Shown: positions 17,127 to 24,951 of the stretch, piece by piece | How positions within the stretch are numbered: position 1 is the first letter of the stretch | Layout of the letters: each line of letters opens with the position of its first letter | DNA from: Nitrospirota bacterium | GTDB lineage: Bacteria > Nitrospirota > Thermodesulfovibrionia > Thermodesulfovibrionales > UBA6898 | Direction: 5' to 3' | Length of the DNA: 64,000 nucleotides | Assembly (NCBI GenBank): GCA_016215155.1 | Contig: JACRLQ010000054.1 | Span: 2,641-66,640 of the forward strand | Program-made: the position numbers and the translations under genes | The notes under the pieces: generated by a model | What the model was told of the DNA's origin: nothing | Seen by the model: the letters and a program-made list of their open reading frames with translations, nothing else | The model's database searches: none

Positions 17127-17274
17127 GGTTTTTTTGCCTTGCTGTATCCACAATAAGTCTTTCTCCGTCCTTTTCAAAGACCACGATGCTGCCGGTCCGG
17201 ATGTGAAGCGACTCTCTAACCTCTTTCGGCAGTGTGATCTGTCCCTTGGATGTAACCTTCGCAAGAGCCGTCAT
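17089..17274 (-). CDS. AbrB/SpoVT/MazE-type antitoxin-like protein
   Basis: A 61-residue protein with the swapped-hairpin AbrB motif KVTSKGQITLPKEVRESLHI, followed by GSIVVFEKDGERLIVD. Proteins of this kind are autorepressing antitoxins of MazF or PIN toxins, or stand-alone regulators. No toxin gene follows, and its last 38 bases overlap the 3' end of addB on the other strand. AAGGAG precedes ATG 17274. A near-perfect palindrome lies about 30 bases upstream. Confidence 0.8.
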   Translation of the reverse strand: MTALAKVTSKGQITLPKEVRESLHIRTGSIVVFEKDGERLIVDTARQKNLTVQSTACRRYN

Positions 17275-17303
17275 TTTATCTCCTTACAGAATCAAGTCAC
17301 TTT

Positions 17304-17319
17304 ACATATAATTATGTGT
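17304..17319. promoter_or_regulatory. Near-perfect palindrome, candidate operator of the AbrB-type gene
   Basis: ACATATAATTATGTGT differs from a perfect palindrome at a single base pair. On the minus strand it lies just upstream of the AbrB-type gene and contains a possible -10 (TATAAT-like). AbrB-type antitoxins bind such AT-rich palindromes. Inference. Confidence 0.35.
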
Positions 17320-17750
17320 ACGGTGATATCGAAAAACAATCATTTATATCGTACAGGAGTTCCCCCAATTTTTTTGACGTCATTCCCGCGCAGGCGGGAA
17401 TCCATTCTTTTCAGATCAGTAAACTTTCGTACAAATCAGCCCATTCAGAGTTGTGCTCCTCAATAGGGTTCTAAACCGTCGAATGCATGGCGGATATCTG
17501 CTGACTCGTGCCTGTTAAACCCCGCTAAATCTATTTGTGTGACCTTTCATATCTGAACGGTAACACTCCTCTTTTCGCCCAAATAGCAATAAACAAGTCT
17601 GACCCCACGGTCTCACGGCAGGCATAGTCGGTCCGGTATCTGTCATGCACAGACAGCCATATCATCTGGCAGTGTATGCAACGGAAGCCTTGAAAGGGGA
17701 TATCATTGGGGTATGCCAGGGTCTCGGGTGGAGAATGCAAGGATAATTAG

Positions 17751-17912
17751 AACCTATCTAAGAAAACCATTATCTACAAATAGGGCCTCTTATCGTCAGT
17801 CCCGAAGTAGCAGTCGGGAATGCTAGGCTTTGAAAACAAAGTAACTTGGATTCCCGCCTTCGCGGGAATGACAACGCTAACCGACAAAATGAGAGTTTTT
17901 CAAAAGCCTGCT
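17751..17912 (+). repeat. Miniature inverted-repeat element, copy C (chimeric)
   Basis: The right part (GGGAATGACAAC, CTAACCGACAAAATGAGAG, then TTTTTCAAAAGCCTGCT) matches the right half of copy B at 30314-30458. The left end AACCTATCT instead matches the outer end of copy D. Two ATTCCCG-type stems lie between. It appears to be a composite of both local element families. Confidence 0.55.
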
Positions 17913-18049
17913 AAGGATCTTTTGTATTAGTGTTGGGATTGTTCCCACTTCTTGGTATATATATAAAGGGATATAAAGTAGCCTGTCCCCTTTATATGCC
18001 CTGTGAAGAATGCCATGTGCTTGCCCGTGGGTATCTACATGATATTGCC

Positions 18050-20104
18050 TCAGTTATTCACGCCCACGTTTGTGTATGTGAATGTTACTCCTTGATTGGT
18101 GTATTGCAAGTCAAGCCAAAAAGATGTGCCGTTGAACATTACGTCCGGGATGTGCAAGAGGAAAGAATCTGACAAGGTTGCCGGAGCACATCCGCTAAAG
18201 GGCGTCGTATCAGCGATAACTTCAGCGTAAGTCAAGTTAAAGTTCGTGGTGCCAGGCACATAGGAGAAGTCCGCCCAATAAGCACTTCCGGCATACATTA
18301 GGTAAGGGACATGGAGGGTAAAGCTAGAAGGAGGCCCCATCCACCCATTGTAGTCAGCAGTGAGCGTGGCGTCACAAAAGCTATCTGACTGAAGTATTGT
18401 GCCATCACTCCCAACGGTCACGAAAGTGTTGTTGCCATAAGTTACGTTTGTCAGGCCGTTGTTTGTCCCAGAAGATCTGTTAGTCCAGGTCACAACGTCG
18501 TGCGATGTTAGAATTGCGTTGTTGATATATCCAACAGCTACGAATGTGTTGTTGCCATAAGTTACGCCATTCAGCCATGGGGTTGTCCCAAAAGACACGC
18601 CGGTCCATGTCACACCATCGTGCGATTTCAGAATTCCACCTCCAGCAGGCACGAAGGTCAATGTTGGGAGTGGCGTTCCAACAGCCACGAAAGTGTTGTT
18701 ACCGTAAGTTACCCCCCTGAGCCCTTGGTTAACGCCAGAAGCCCTGGTGATCCATGCGACACCATCCTGTGATGTCAAAATTACAACTCCAACAGCTACG
18801 AACATATTGTTGCCGTAAGTTACACCATTTAGCCCTTGTGTCGTACCCGACGACCCGCTGGTCCATGTGACACCATCGGGTGAGGTCAGGATCGTCCCAG
18901 CATCTCCAACAGCTACGAACATATTGCTGCCATAAGTTACGCCATTCAGCCATTGTGTCGTACCCGACGACCCGCTGGTCCACGTGACACCCTCGGGTGA
19001 GGTCAGGATCGTCCCAGCATGTCCAACAGCTACAAACATATTGCCGCCATAAGTTACGCCATTCAGCCATTGTGTCGTACCCGAAGACCTGCTGGTCCAT
19101 GTAACACCATCGGGTGAGGTCAGGATCGTCCCAGCATCTCCAACCGTTACGAACACATTGTTGCCATAACTTACACCATTTAGCCTTTGGGTCGTACCCG
19201 AAGACCTGCTGGTCCATGTAACACCATCGGGTGAAGTCAGAATTTTATTTCCAACAGCTACAAACATATTGTTGCCATAACTTATACCATTTAGCCATTG
19301 TGTCGTACCCGAAGACCTGCTGGTCCATGAGTCACCATCGGGTGAAGTCAGAATTTCACCTCCAACAGCTACGAACATATTGTTGCCGTAAGTTACCCCC
19401 CTGAGCCCTTGGTCAACCCCCGAAGACCTGCTCGTCCATGAGACACCATCGGATGATGTCAGGACCGTCCCATCATCGCCAACAGCAATGAACACATTGT
19501 TGCTATAAGTTACCTCGCTAAGCATTTGGTTAACGCCTGAAGATTTGATGGTCCACTCACTTCCATCGGGTGATGTCAGGATCGTTCCAGCATTTCCAAC
19601 AGCTACAAACATACTGTTGCCATAAGTTACGCCCCAAAAAGCTTTGGTTGTCCCCGACGACCGTTTGGTCCAGACGCGTCCATCTGGCGATGTCATTATA
19701 GACCCTCCAACGGTCACGAAGCTGTTATTGCCGTAAGTTATGCCTTCGAACGAATAGTTATTGAAGAGCCGAGGGGTCCATTGGATTCCATCGGGTGATG
19801 TCAGGATCGTCTCATTGCCAACAGCTACGAACATATTGCTGCCATAAGTTACACCATTCAGCCTTTGGGTTGTCCCCGACGACCTGCTGGTCCATGTGAC
19901 ACCATCGTGTGATGTCAGGATCGTACCATTATGTCCAACAGCTACAAACACATTATTGCCGTATGCGACTCCGCTGAGGAAGTTTCCCTGTGGAAGAGGG
20001 TTTCTCCAGTGCCAATTGTCTAACGGATCGGCATTTGAAGATGGCGGATACAGTGAAACAGAGATCAGTAAAAAAAGAAAAACCAGAAATCCCCTATAGC
20101 TCAT
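18050..20104 (-). CDS. Secreted protein with 14 tandem beta-propeller-like repeats
   Basis: A 684-residue protein. The signal peptide ends at about 25 (YPPSSNA). Then come 14 tandem units of about 37-39 residues with consensus LNGVTYGNNMFVAVG, a short loop, ILTSPDGVTWTSRSSGT. Units resemble the BNR/Ycf48-like sialidase repeat (SxDGxxW), which builds beta-propellers; 14 units would make two seven-bladed propellers. A C-terminal domain of about 110 residues has two related halves containing LHVPYLMYAGSAYWADF and LHIPDVMFNGTSFWLDL. Unit-to-unit DNA similarity is high, so copy number may vary. Probably an extracellular or surface protein; ligand unknown. Confidence 0.8.
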   Translation of the reverse strand: MSYRGFLVFLFLLISVSLYPPSSNADPLDNWHWRNPLPQGNFLSGVAYGNNVFVAVGHNGTILTSHDGVTWTSRSSGTTQRLNGVTYGSNMFVAVGNETILTSPDGIQWTPRLFNNYSFEGITYGNNSFVTVGGSIMTSPDGRVWTKRSSGTTKAFWGVTYGNSMFVAVGNAGTILTSPDGSEWTIKSSGVNQMLSEVTYSNNVFIAVGDDGTVLTSSDGVSWTSRSSGVDQGLRGVTYGNNMFVAVGGEILTSPDGDSWTSRSSGTTQWLNGISYGNNMFVAVGNKILTSPDGVTWTSRSSGTTQRLNGVSYGNNVFVTVGDAGTILTSPDGVTWTSRSSGTTQWLNGVTYGGNMFVAVGHAGTILTSPEGVTWTSGSSGTTQWLNGVTYGSNMFVAVGDAGTILTSPDGVTWTSGSSGTTQGLNGVTYGNNMFVAVGVVILTSQDGVAWITRASGVNQGLRGVTYGNNTFVAVGTPLPTLTFVPAGGGILKSHDGVTWTGVSFGTTPWLNGVTYGNNTFVAVGYINNAILTSHDVVTWTNRSSGTNNGLTNVTYGNNTFVTVGSDGTILQSDSFCDATLTADYNGWMGPPSSFTLHVPYLMYAGSAYWADFSYVPGTTNFNLTYAEVIADTTPFSGCAPATLSDSFLLHIPDVMFNGTSFWLDLQYTNQGVTFTYTNVGVNN

Positions 20105-20292
20105 GATCCCTCCGTCAAAATGATTCTATTTAGCCCATCTTACTATTTCCACTACTAATCTACACCATTATAACATGCCTCGCTCGTGTTTATTTCAGGA
20201 AGGACATAGCCGTCCCTGTTTCGGCGCGAAGCCGGTGTTTCTACTGCCGGGGCGGCCGGAATCATCCGGAAAATGCAACAGACATTAAAAAA

Positions 20293-21033
20293 TCAGGGGT
20301 TGAAAAGCGATTCCGCCATTTCGGGGTTGATCTCATACTTATTAATGACAGTCCCGGCGATTTTCTGCGGTCCTCCGTAGTATGTAATTTTAAAGGGAAA
20401 GACCAGCCCGCCGACCTTCCTGAAGTCCGAGAACTCAGAGGAAAGTGTAGTTTTTACCCCTTCAGAGACGGTAAAATGACCCGTGATCCTGACTATATGA
20501 AAAGTTATGGCATCAATATAAACGTCCATCGGAGGCCCCTCTTTGTCAGACAGACGAAGGACATTTACCTGTTTTCCATTTATCTCTTCGGGTGCGAGCA
20601 ATTCAACAGAATAAGCCCCTTTCAAAAGGCCGTAGAGCAGGTCGAAATGTTTATACTGGTATATCATGGCGAGAAGCCTGTGGTCTTTGACCTCAGTAAG
20701 AGGGACCCTCTCCGTCCCCCGGTATCCCCTGTCTCCGTTTAAGATCCTTGTCTCTGACGACTTCTGGTATTTTGTCTCGACACGCAGTCTCCCTGGTCGC
20801 CTGAAATGAAGTTCATATGTCCCCTGGTCCTTCCGCATATATGCCTCCGTAAGTCCGGACGCGTGGACCCCCGTCATCCATTCCACGGCCTGTTTTCCGC
20901 CGTAGACCCCGACTATCTTTTCTGCAAGGACCTCTGTCTCGTCCGCGACCGGGGGATTATCGCGGACCCGGAAGGTCCCGCAGCCCGCAAGTATAAACAG
21001 AAGGACGACCGAAATAAAGACCCTGCTTTTCAT
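20293..21033 (-). CDS. Outer-membrane lipoprotein, LolA/LolB-like fold candidate
   Basis: A 246-residue lipoprotein: the signal peptide ends in the lipobox LAGC, giving a mature N-terminal Cys at about 18. The rest is beta-rich with YELHFRRPGRLRVETKY, GDRGYRGTERVPL, VDVYIDAITFHIVRITG-like strands and LVFPFKITYYGG. This pattern resembles outer-membrane lipoprotein-sorting/MucB-like half-barrel proteins. Family assignment is tentative. Function unknown. It diverges from the SGNH hydrolase gene. Confidence 0.65.
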   Translation of the reverse strand: MKSRVFISVVLLFILAGCGTFRVRDNPPVADETEVLAEKIVGVYGGKQAVEWMTGVHASGLTEAYMRKDQGTYELHFRRPGRLRVETKYQKSSETRILNGDRGYRGTERVPLTEVKDHRLLAMIYQYKHFDLLYGLLKGAYSVELLAPEEINGKQVNVLRLSDKEGPPMDVYIDAITFHIVRITGHFTVSEGVKTTLSSEFSDFRKVGGLVFPFKITYYGGPQKIAGTVINKYEINPEMAESLFNP

Positions 21034-21080
21034 TTGGTTTATTATATCCCAAAAGGGTGTATCATAAATCCGGTATAGGC

Positions 21081-21605
21081 ATGAAAAAGAAACTGCTTTT
21101 TATCGGTGACTCCCTGGTGGAGTATTTCGACTGGGCCTCGAGGTTCCCTTCTTATTCCGTATCCAACCTGGGGATTGCCGGCGAGACCGTTGACGGACTT
21201 TATGCGCGGCTCGACAGGGTCATAATGACGACTGACACCCCTGACATGGTCTTCATTATGTCCGGGATCAATAACCTTGCCATGGAAGACAGGGGTTTCG
21301 GGCAGAAATACAGAAATATACTTCAGAGACTCCGGCAGGAATACCCTGACGCGGAGATAGTCGCCCATAGTCTTTTGCCTGTGCTTTACCCCTTCATCGG
21401 CAATAGAGATATCGAGCAGATGAATTTAACTCTTAAACAGATCGCTTCTGATGAAGGCGCGCGTTACCTTGATATTCATGCCCGTTTCCTCGATGAAGAT
21501 GCGCAGCCGGACCCTTCCTGCCTGGTTGAGGACGGCGTGCATGTGAGCGAAGAAGGTTACAGGCGCTGGGCGGACGAAATAGAAAAAATTCTGTTCAACC
21601 GGTGA
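21081..21605 (+). CDS. SGNH/GDSL-type hydrolase
   Basis: A 174-residue esterase-type enzyme without signal peptide. Block I is LLFIGDSLVEYF (nucleophile Ser), block II NLGIAGETVDG (oxyanion Gly), block III SGINN (Asn), and block V LVEDGVHVSEEGYRRW (Asp-x-x-His). All four SGNH blocks are intact. It resembles the small intracellular lysophospholipase/acetylhydrolase group. Start ATG 21081 is preferred over GTG 21057 because block I then sits at the usual position. Substrate unknown. Confidence 0.85.
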   Translation: MKKKLLFIGDSLVEYFDWASRFPSYSVSNLGIAGETVDGLYARLDRVIMTTDTPDMVFIMSGINNLAMEDRGFGQKYRNILQRLRQEYPDAEIVAHSLLPVLYPFIGNRDIEQMNLTLKQIASDEGARYLDIHARFLDEDAQPDPSCLVEDGVHVSEEGYRRWADEIEKILFNR

Positions 21606-21631
21606 TAGCGGCAACTCTTCAGCAATAGCCG

Positions 21632-22282
21632 CTACGTGATGATCCCCCTTGAGAGCGCGAACCGTATCAGTTCCGACCTGTTACTGAACCCCAGCTTTTC
21701 GAAGGTGTTAGTCTGATGGACGATGACCGTTTTGGGGCTGATCTTGAGCATGTCACCGATTTCCTTGTGGGAGTAGCCCTCGGCTATCAGCTTCAGCACC
21801 TGTTTTTCCCTGTCGGTAAGGGTATCATAGATGTCCTCGGTCTGCAGCGGCTCTTTGCCAAGATAACTGCTTACGACCTTTGAGGCGACAGCGGGGTAAA
21901 GGTATGTTTCTCCTCCGCTTACGGCCCTGATCGCCGAGACCAGGTCGCTTCCGACCGCCCTTTTAAGGAGATACCCCGACACCCCCGCCTTGAGAAAACG
22001 CGAGATATACTCCTTGTCTTCATACTGGGTCAGGACGAGGATCCTGATTGAAGGGTCAAATTTCCTTATCTCCGCGGTGGCCTCCAACCCTCCAAGTCTG
22101 GGCATGGAGATATCCATCAGGACGATGTCAGGCCTGAACTTTTTTGCCTTCTCTATGACCTCTATCCCGTCGGAGGCCTCGGCCACCACCTCGATGTCCT
22201 CGGTGCATCTGAGGAACGCGATAATGCCCTCTCTTACAAGGGCATGGTCGTCCGCGATGAGCACCCTTATCTTAGACGCCAT
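21632..22282 (-). CDS. NarL/FixJ-family response regulator
   Basis: A 216-residue regulator. The receiver domain (1-120) has the acidic pair ADDH, the phospho-acceptor Asp in IVLMDISMPRLGG, and the switch Thr/Lys region VLTQYEDKEY...LKAGVSGYLLKRA. The LuxR-type helix-turn-helix at the C-terminus reads LTDREKQVLKLIAEGYSHKEIG. ATG 22282 overlaps the upstream kinase gene by 11 bases, so the two form a two-component system. Likely targets are the adjacent cytochrome genes. No site was identified. Confidence 0.93.
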   Translation of the reverse strand: MASKIRVLIADDHALVREGIIAFLRCTEDIEVVAEASDGIEVIEKAKKFRPDIVLMDISMPRLGGLEATAEIRKFDPSIRILVLTQYEDKEYISRFLKAGVSGYLLKRAVGSDLVSAIRAVSGGETYLYPAVASKVVSSYLGKEPLQTEDIYDTLTDREKQVLKLIAEGYSHKEIGDMLKISPKTVIVHQTNTFEKLGFSNRSELIRFALSRGIIT

Positions 22283-24119
22283 GGGAAAACCGGTTTTCTC
22301 CGACCGGCACACGCAGACTGATGGTTGTCCCGGTCTCAGAAGTGGAGCAGATATTGAATTGCCAGTTAAGGAACGAGGCCCTCTCCTTCATGCCCAGAAG
22401 GCCGAACTCACGCCTCAAGGAATCACGGCCCGACGCCACCGCCTCGGGGTCGAAGCCGCAGCCGTCGTCTTCGATCTCTATGTGCAGGTTGTCCTTTCTG
22501 ATTTCTAGAAAAATAGATACGTTCTCAGCCATCGCGTGCCTTGAGATATTTATGATCGCCTCCTGTATGATCCTGAAAAGCTGAATCTCCGCCTGGGGAT
22601 CAAAGTTGAGTTCATTTGATATGTTGCGCTTACTAATATAACACCTGATATTTTTTGACTCAAGGTGGTTGTCGATAAGCCACTGTATGGACGCCTCGAA
22701 CCCGAGATCGTCCAGTATCGTGGGCCTCAGATTGTTGATGATCCTGTAGAGGTCGTCCATGCTTTTTTCGATGATATATTTTATCCCGTCGATCTTTTCC
22801 GGGGTGACGTTTCCGGGATAATTCCGGCAGAGGTCCACCTTAATGAGTGCTGCGGCCAGGTCCTGTATAATGCTGTCATGAAACTCCCGGGCTATTCTCT
22901 TTCGTTCTTCTTCCTGTGAGGTGATCACTTTCTGGAGCAGTTCCTTGATCTTTTTCCTGCTGTTGTTGATAAGCCCGGTCCTCTCGACCACCTTCTCTTC
23001 GAGTTCGGCGTTATAGTTTTTCAGTTCCTCCATCGAATCGGCAAGCTTGAGCCTCATGACCTCGAAACTCGTGCTGAGGGTGCCTATCTCGTCCGCACCT
23101 CCGAAGGCAACTGCCTTTGACATATCACCGTGGGCTATTTTTAATGCGGCATCTGTCAGTTCATGGACAGGCTTTACGATACGGCGGCTCATCGCGACCC
23201 CTATCATGATCGAGATACTGATACAGACAAGGCTCACGAGAAGGAATGAACGTTTCATGTTGGTAATTGGCGAGAGGATGTCCTTTTCCGGCTGGACGAT
23301 CGACACCCCCCAGGCGGCCAGTTCGAGAGGGGCATAGGCCATAATGTCCACCGAGCGGCTCTTCAGGCGGGCCGCGTCGTCCTTTGCCGCTTCATGGCAG
23401 CGGTGGCATTTTGTGATCACCGCCTTTTTGTCCGAGATCAGCTTCTCAAGAAAATTCGAGTGGCCCCCCAGCTGGTCCTTGAACATCCTCTTGGGATCGC
23501 TTGAGGCGATGACCACGCCATGACTGTCAACTACCTCCATAAAAACGCTGCTTTCTTCACGGAAAGACCTGATGATCTCGTTGAAGGTCTGCGAGGAGGG
23601 ATCTATTTCAGCTCCCACGGCCCCTTCTATCACCCCGTTTTTGTTTTTCAGGGGCACAAGGATATAGATAAGTTTTTGTTTCGTCAGCTCTACCGTATAT
23701 ATATCCGAGATGAAGGGCCTTCCCTCGGATATGACCCTGCTGACGCTGGGGAGCGTCAGCAGGGTAGCGTGATTTACAGGCTGCTGCGGATAGTTGAATA
23801 CCACATTTCCGGATGTGTCTGTTATAAAAAGACCGTCCGAGAAGATCGAGTAGTCGAAGGCCTTTTTAAGCGCCCTGCCTTCAGAGCCCCAGTCTCCGTC
23901 TGAGAGGTCGATTGTGCCCGAGATGGAGATGTCGTAAAGCCTCTTGAGGCTGTTGCTGAGGACGAGGTCGATATTCCTTGCGACAGCCCGCGAGAGTTCG
24001 AGCCTGTGCTCCAGTGTATGGTCGATACTCTCCCGGACCGCGATATAGCTGATCAGCCCGAGACTTGACGATATGATGACTACGGTCAGGAGTATCGCTA
24101 TTATTATCTTTTTCTGCAT
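22272..24119 (-). CDS. NarX-like sensor histidine kinase with haem motif in the sensor
   Basis: A 615-residue kinase. TM1 is about 5-27, an extracytoplasmic Cache-like sensor 28-290, TM2 about 291-311, HAMP 312-365. A coiled coil leads to a HisKA_3 dimerisation domain with REFHDSIIQDLAAALI (His about 414), and the HATPase carries DDGCGFD and EFGLLGMKERA. Within the sensor CHRCH (238-242) is a c-type haem site, so redox or gas sensing is likely. It lies directly downstream of the cytochrome b gene and is coupled to the NarL-like regulator. Confidence 0.9.
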   Translation of the reverse strand: MQKKIIIAILLTVVIISSSLGLISYIAVRESIDHTLEHRLELSRAVARNIDLVLSNSLKRLYDISISGTIDLSDGDWGSEGRALKKAFDYSIFSDGLFITDTSGNVVFNYPQQPVNHATLLTLPSVSRVISEGRPFISDIYTVELTKQKLIYILVPLKNKNGVIEGAVGAEIDPSSQTFNEIIRSFREESSVFMEVVDSHGVVIASSDPKRMFKDQLGGHSNFLEKLISDKKAVITKCHRCHEAAKDDAARLKSRSVDIMAYAPLELAAWGVSIVQPEKDILSPITNMKRSFLLVSLVCISISIMIGVAMSRRIVKPVHELTDAALKIAHGDMSKAVAFGGADEIGTLSTSFEVMRLKLADSMEELKNYNAELEEKVVERTGLINNSRKKIKELLQKVITSQEEERKRIAREFHDSIIQDLAAALIKVDLCRNYPGNVTPEKIDGIKYIIEKSMDDLYRIINNLRPTILDDLGFEASIQWLIDNHLESKNIRCYISKRNISNELNFDPQAEIQLFRIIQEAIINISRHAMAENVSIFLEIRKDNLHIEIEDDGCGFDPEAVASGRDSLRREFGLLGMKERASFLNWQFNICSTSETGTTISLRVPVGENRFSHGV

Positions 24120-24168
24120 GTACGGCGCCTTTTAATACTATAGCGCCGGCAAACAAAAAAACAAAACA

Positions 24169-24933
24169 TTACGCGTCCTGCAAGGTTTCCTCCTCCGCCG
24201 GGACCTGGTAATCTCCGGGCTCATAAATAGCCTGCGGTTCAGCAATGGCCGGCGGCTCACCGGAGAGCCTCCGGTATTCGACCGGATGTTCATGGAGCAT
24301 GCGCGACAGGGAGATCTTCCCGGTGAAAATGACCGTGTCCAGGGGTATTACCTCAGGACTGAAGATGGCGTTATATATGTGCCAGATGATTATCACCATG
24401 ACGGCCAGGAGCGCCTCATTGGTGTGAAGGGCCTTGGCCACCGGGACAAGCTCACCGGGGAGATAGTGCGTGACGATCGTCGGGAACCAGAGCGCGAGGC
24501 CCGTCCCTATCATAAGCATCCCTCCCACGACGACCCCCCAGTACTCGAACTTCTGCTTGTAGTCGAACCTGTCGCAGGAGGCCCCATGCTCCTGAAGGCC
24601 CAGGTAGTATCTGATATTCGCTATGGCGTCCTGAAAGTCCTTTTTGTGTATGATCATCGACGGCTGCCATTTAAGGGCGATGACCCCGAAAGACGCCACA
24701 AGGACGTGCTGAAGGGTCAGGACGGCGAGCATGATCCCGCTGTAACGGTGGACGAGGCGGGCCGTGTCTATCCCCCCGAAGCTCATGATGACCCATTGGG
24801 ACAGTTCATAGTTATGAAATTTCTGCGACAGGCCCGTCACCACCAGCAGAATGAAGGTAAGCGCGTTGAGCCAGTGCTCAGCTATGCGAAGCGGTCCGAA
24901 CCGTTTGATATATTTTTCCTGTGTGGTATGCAT
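24169..24933 (-). CDS. Cytochrome b (b561/hydrogenase-type) membrane subunit
   Basis: A 254-residue integral membrane protein with four to five hydrophobic segments. Likely haem-ligand histidines are visible in IAEHWLNALTFILL, RLVHRYSGIMLAVLTLQHV and IIIWHIYNAIF. This fits the dihaem cytochrome b family that passes quinol electrons to periplasmic partners (formate dehydrogenase gamma / hydrogenase cytochrome b type). The C-terminal ~40 residues are acidic and cytoplasmic. It follows the 13-haem cytochrome by 18 bases, so both likely form a quinol:cytochrome module. Confidence 0.85.
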   Translation of the reverse strand: MHTTQEKYIKRFGPLRIAEHWLNALTFILLVVTGLSQKFHNYELSQWVIMSFGGIDTARLVHRYSGIMLAVLTLQHVLVASFGVIALKWQPSMIIHKKDFQDAIANIRYYLGLQEHGASCDRFDYKQKFEYWGVVVGGMLMIGTGLALWFPTIVTHYLPGELVPVAKALHTNEALLAVMVIIIWHIYNAIFSPEVIPLDTVIFTGKISLSRMLHEHPVEYRRLSGEPPAIAEPQAIYEPGDYQVPAEEETLQDA

Positions 24934-24951
24934 GGCGTTCTCCTTTTTTTG

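Larger units (their letters stand above)
17275..18049. other. Gene-poor 775-base region with repeat debris
   Basis: No convincing gene. It holds a palindrome at 17304-17319, an isolated stem GTCATTCCCGCGCAGGCGGGAAT (two arms of the local repeat family) around 17379-17401, and miniature element C at 17751-17912. A 69-residue minus-strand frame at 17531-17740 contains CxxC-like residues but has no ribosome binding site or recognisable domain. It may be a remnant. Confidence 0.5.

Noticed and set aside
17531-17740. 69-residue minus-strand frame as a transposase fragment
   Set aside because: No transposase motif can be recognised and there is no start signal; noted only as possible debris.
18729-19217. 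Trp-rich 162-residue repeat frame
   Set aside because: It is an alternative reading frame of the tandem-repeat gene; its periodicity comes from the real coding repeats.
18420-20000. Regular ~110-base DNA repeats that could suggest a CRISPR array
   Set aside because: The repeats are contiguous coding units without unique spacers and keep an open frame throughout.
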